From Gluconobacter vitians (GTDB lineage: Bacteria > Pseudomonadota > Alphaproteobacteria > Acetobacterales > Acetobacteraceae), in contig NZ_JABCQG010000014.1 in assembly GCF_015244565.1 (NCBI RefSeq), positions 1 to 64,000 on the forward strand: a stretch of 64,000 bases of DNA, written 5' to 3'. The notes under the pieces were generated by a model that saw only the letters and a list, made by a program, of their open reading frames with translations, was not told where the DNA came from and made no database searches. This document shows positions 63,395 through 64,000 of this stretch, in pieces; the stretch's first letter is position 1, and every line of letters begins with the position of its first letter. The translations under genes were made by a program, and so were the position numbers.

Positions 63395-64000
63395 TCAGAA
63401 ATGGGCGCTGACGGTTCCGAAGAACTGACGTGGCGCACCCATCAGGAAGTAATTGTATCCGGTATTGACGAAATTGTTGCCAAGTTCGTTGGTCGTCGAA
63501 ACATAGGTCTTGTTGGCAAGATTGTAGATGTTCAGGCTTGCCGTCAGTCCCTTGAGGACGCTGATATTCCCGAAATTGTAGCGGGCCTCGAAATTGGCGA
63601 GGAAATAGCCCGGGACATGCAGATCGTTCGTGTAGGTCAGCTGCCGGCTCGACAGGTAAGTCCCGTCGACATGCACCTCGAAACCGCCGATGCGGTAGGT
63701 GATGTTTCCCTTGTACATGAACTGCGGATAGTTCGGCACGAGATTGCCGCGCGTTGCCTGCACGCCGGATGCGGTCGTGACATCCTGATCGTAAGTGGAA
63801 TGGGCATAGGAGAACGAGTTGTAGATCGACAGCCCGTCAACCGGCCGGATCGTGACGCTGGCTTCCGCACCGTTCGTGGTCACGCCGCCTACGTTTTCGA
63901 CCGCCGTGATCGGGTTGATGCCTGACTGGCTGTTGATCAGCTGAAGCCGGTTGGAGAAGTTGATCCGGTACAGTGAGGCCAGGGCGCTCAGGAACGGCGT
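63395..64000 (-). CDS. TonB-dependent receptor, C-terminal part (cut by window edge)
   Basis: About 200 residues of a beta barrel are visible, from LYRINFSNRLQLINSQSG at the window edge through NVGGVTTNGAEASVTI, YPQFMYKGNITYRIGGFEVH and NIYNLANKTYVSTTNEL to the terminal aromatic SAHF. It belongs to the same receptor family as those at 45.9 and 56.6 kb. The start lies beyond the window. It is convergent with the second DszC-like gene, so it could be another receptor for the sulfur compound. Confidence 0.9.
   Translation of the reverse strand, partial: TPFLSALASLYRINFSNRLQLINSQSGINPITAVENVGGVTTNGAEASVTIRPVDGLSIYNSFSYAHSTYDQDVTTASGVQATRGNLVPNYPQFMYKGNITYRIGGFEVHVDGTYLSSRQLTYTNDLHVPGYFLANFEARYNFGNISVLKGLTASLNIYNLANKTYVSTTNELGNNFVNTGYNYFLMGAPRQFFGTVSAHF

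Overview
The window looks like a chromosomal segment of an acetic acid bacterium, most probably Gluconobacter or a close relative in the Acetobacteraceae. The reasons are high GC content, a PQQ-dependent membrane glucose dehydrogenase, type II NADH dehydrogenase, an Old Yellow Enzyme with its own ArsR repressor, several TonB receptors of one family, and Hint-domain surface proteins. This is inferred from gene families; no search was run. No rRNA, CRISPR array or prophage is visible. There is one tRNA (Tyr).

Layout. 0-1 kb: the end of an IS3-family element that has cut off the 3' end of a LysR regulator. 1-4.3 kb: two lipoprotein enzymes (gamma-glutamyltransferase and a secretory-lipase-like hydrolase). 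4.3-7.7 kb: a repeat-rich Hint-domain protein. 7.9-13 kb: an ArsC-like reductase, a frameshifted AcoR-like regulator, glucose dehydrogenase broken by a TGA codon, and an outer-membrane protein. 13-16.4 kb: a class V aminotransferase, Lrp regulator and amino-acid permease module. 16.4-21 kb: DUF4186, a membrane-anchored exonuclease VII-like protein, a lipoprotein, gap-pgk and a tiny lipoprotein. 21-30 kb: transporter and IclR genes, an SDR, rpoH, rluD, TspO, ArsR/Old Yellow Enzyme, rlmB and tRNA-Tyr. 30.3-35.5 kb: one 1736-residue gene joining a lamin-tail domain, an extracellular-type nuclease, a Hint domain, two repeated beta modules and a glycosyltransferase. 36-41 kb: an MRJP/gluconolactonase-like protein, a DUF2075 ATPase with YbaK, and a triosephosphate isomerase with a DeoR regulator. 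41-45.7 kb: a divergent cluster of alpha-E protein, circularly permuted ATP-grasp, transglutaminase and zincin. 45.9-53.6 kb: a TonB receptor, frameshifted NDH-2, aldehyde dehydrogenase and phosphoglucomutase. 53.9-64 kb: an organosulfur-scavenging region (flavin reductase, TauD-type dioxygenase, MFS, TonB receptor, two-component FMN monooxygenase, two DszC/SfnB-like flavoproteins, and the end of a further TonB receptor).

How the genes work together. The right end reads as one minus-strand operon for uptake and oxidative desulfurisation of an organosulfur compound, with tight overlaps (TAATG, ATGA) between most genes. The 41-45.7 kb cluster matches the predicted but largely uncharacterised ATP-grasp/alpha-E/transglutaminase peptide-modification system. 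The two Hint proteins, one adhesin-like and one nuclease-glycosyltransferase fusion, both lack a classical signal peptide and are the most unusual genes here.

Four genes are broken by single-base changes (glucose dehydrogenase, NDH-2, a TonB receptor, the AcoR-like regulator) and one by an insertion sequence. These may be real strain-level decay or, for the homopolymer cases, sequencing errors; the sequence alone cannot decide.
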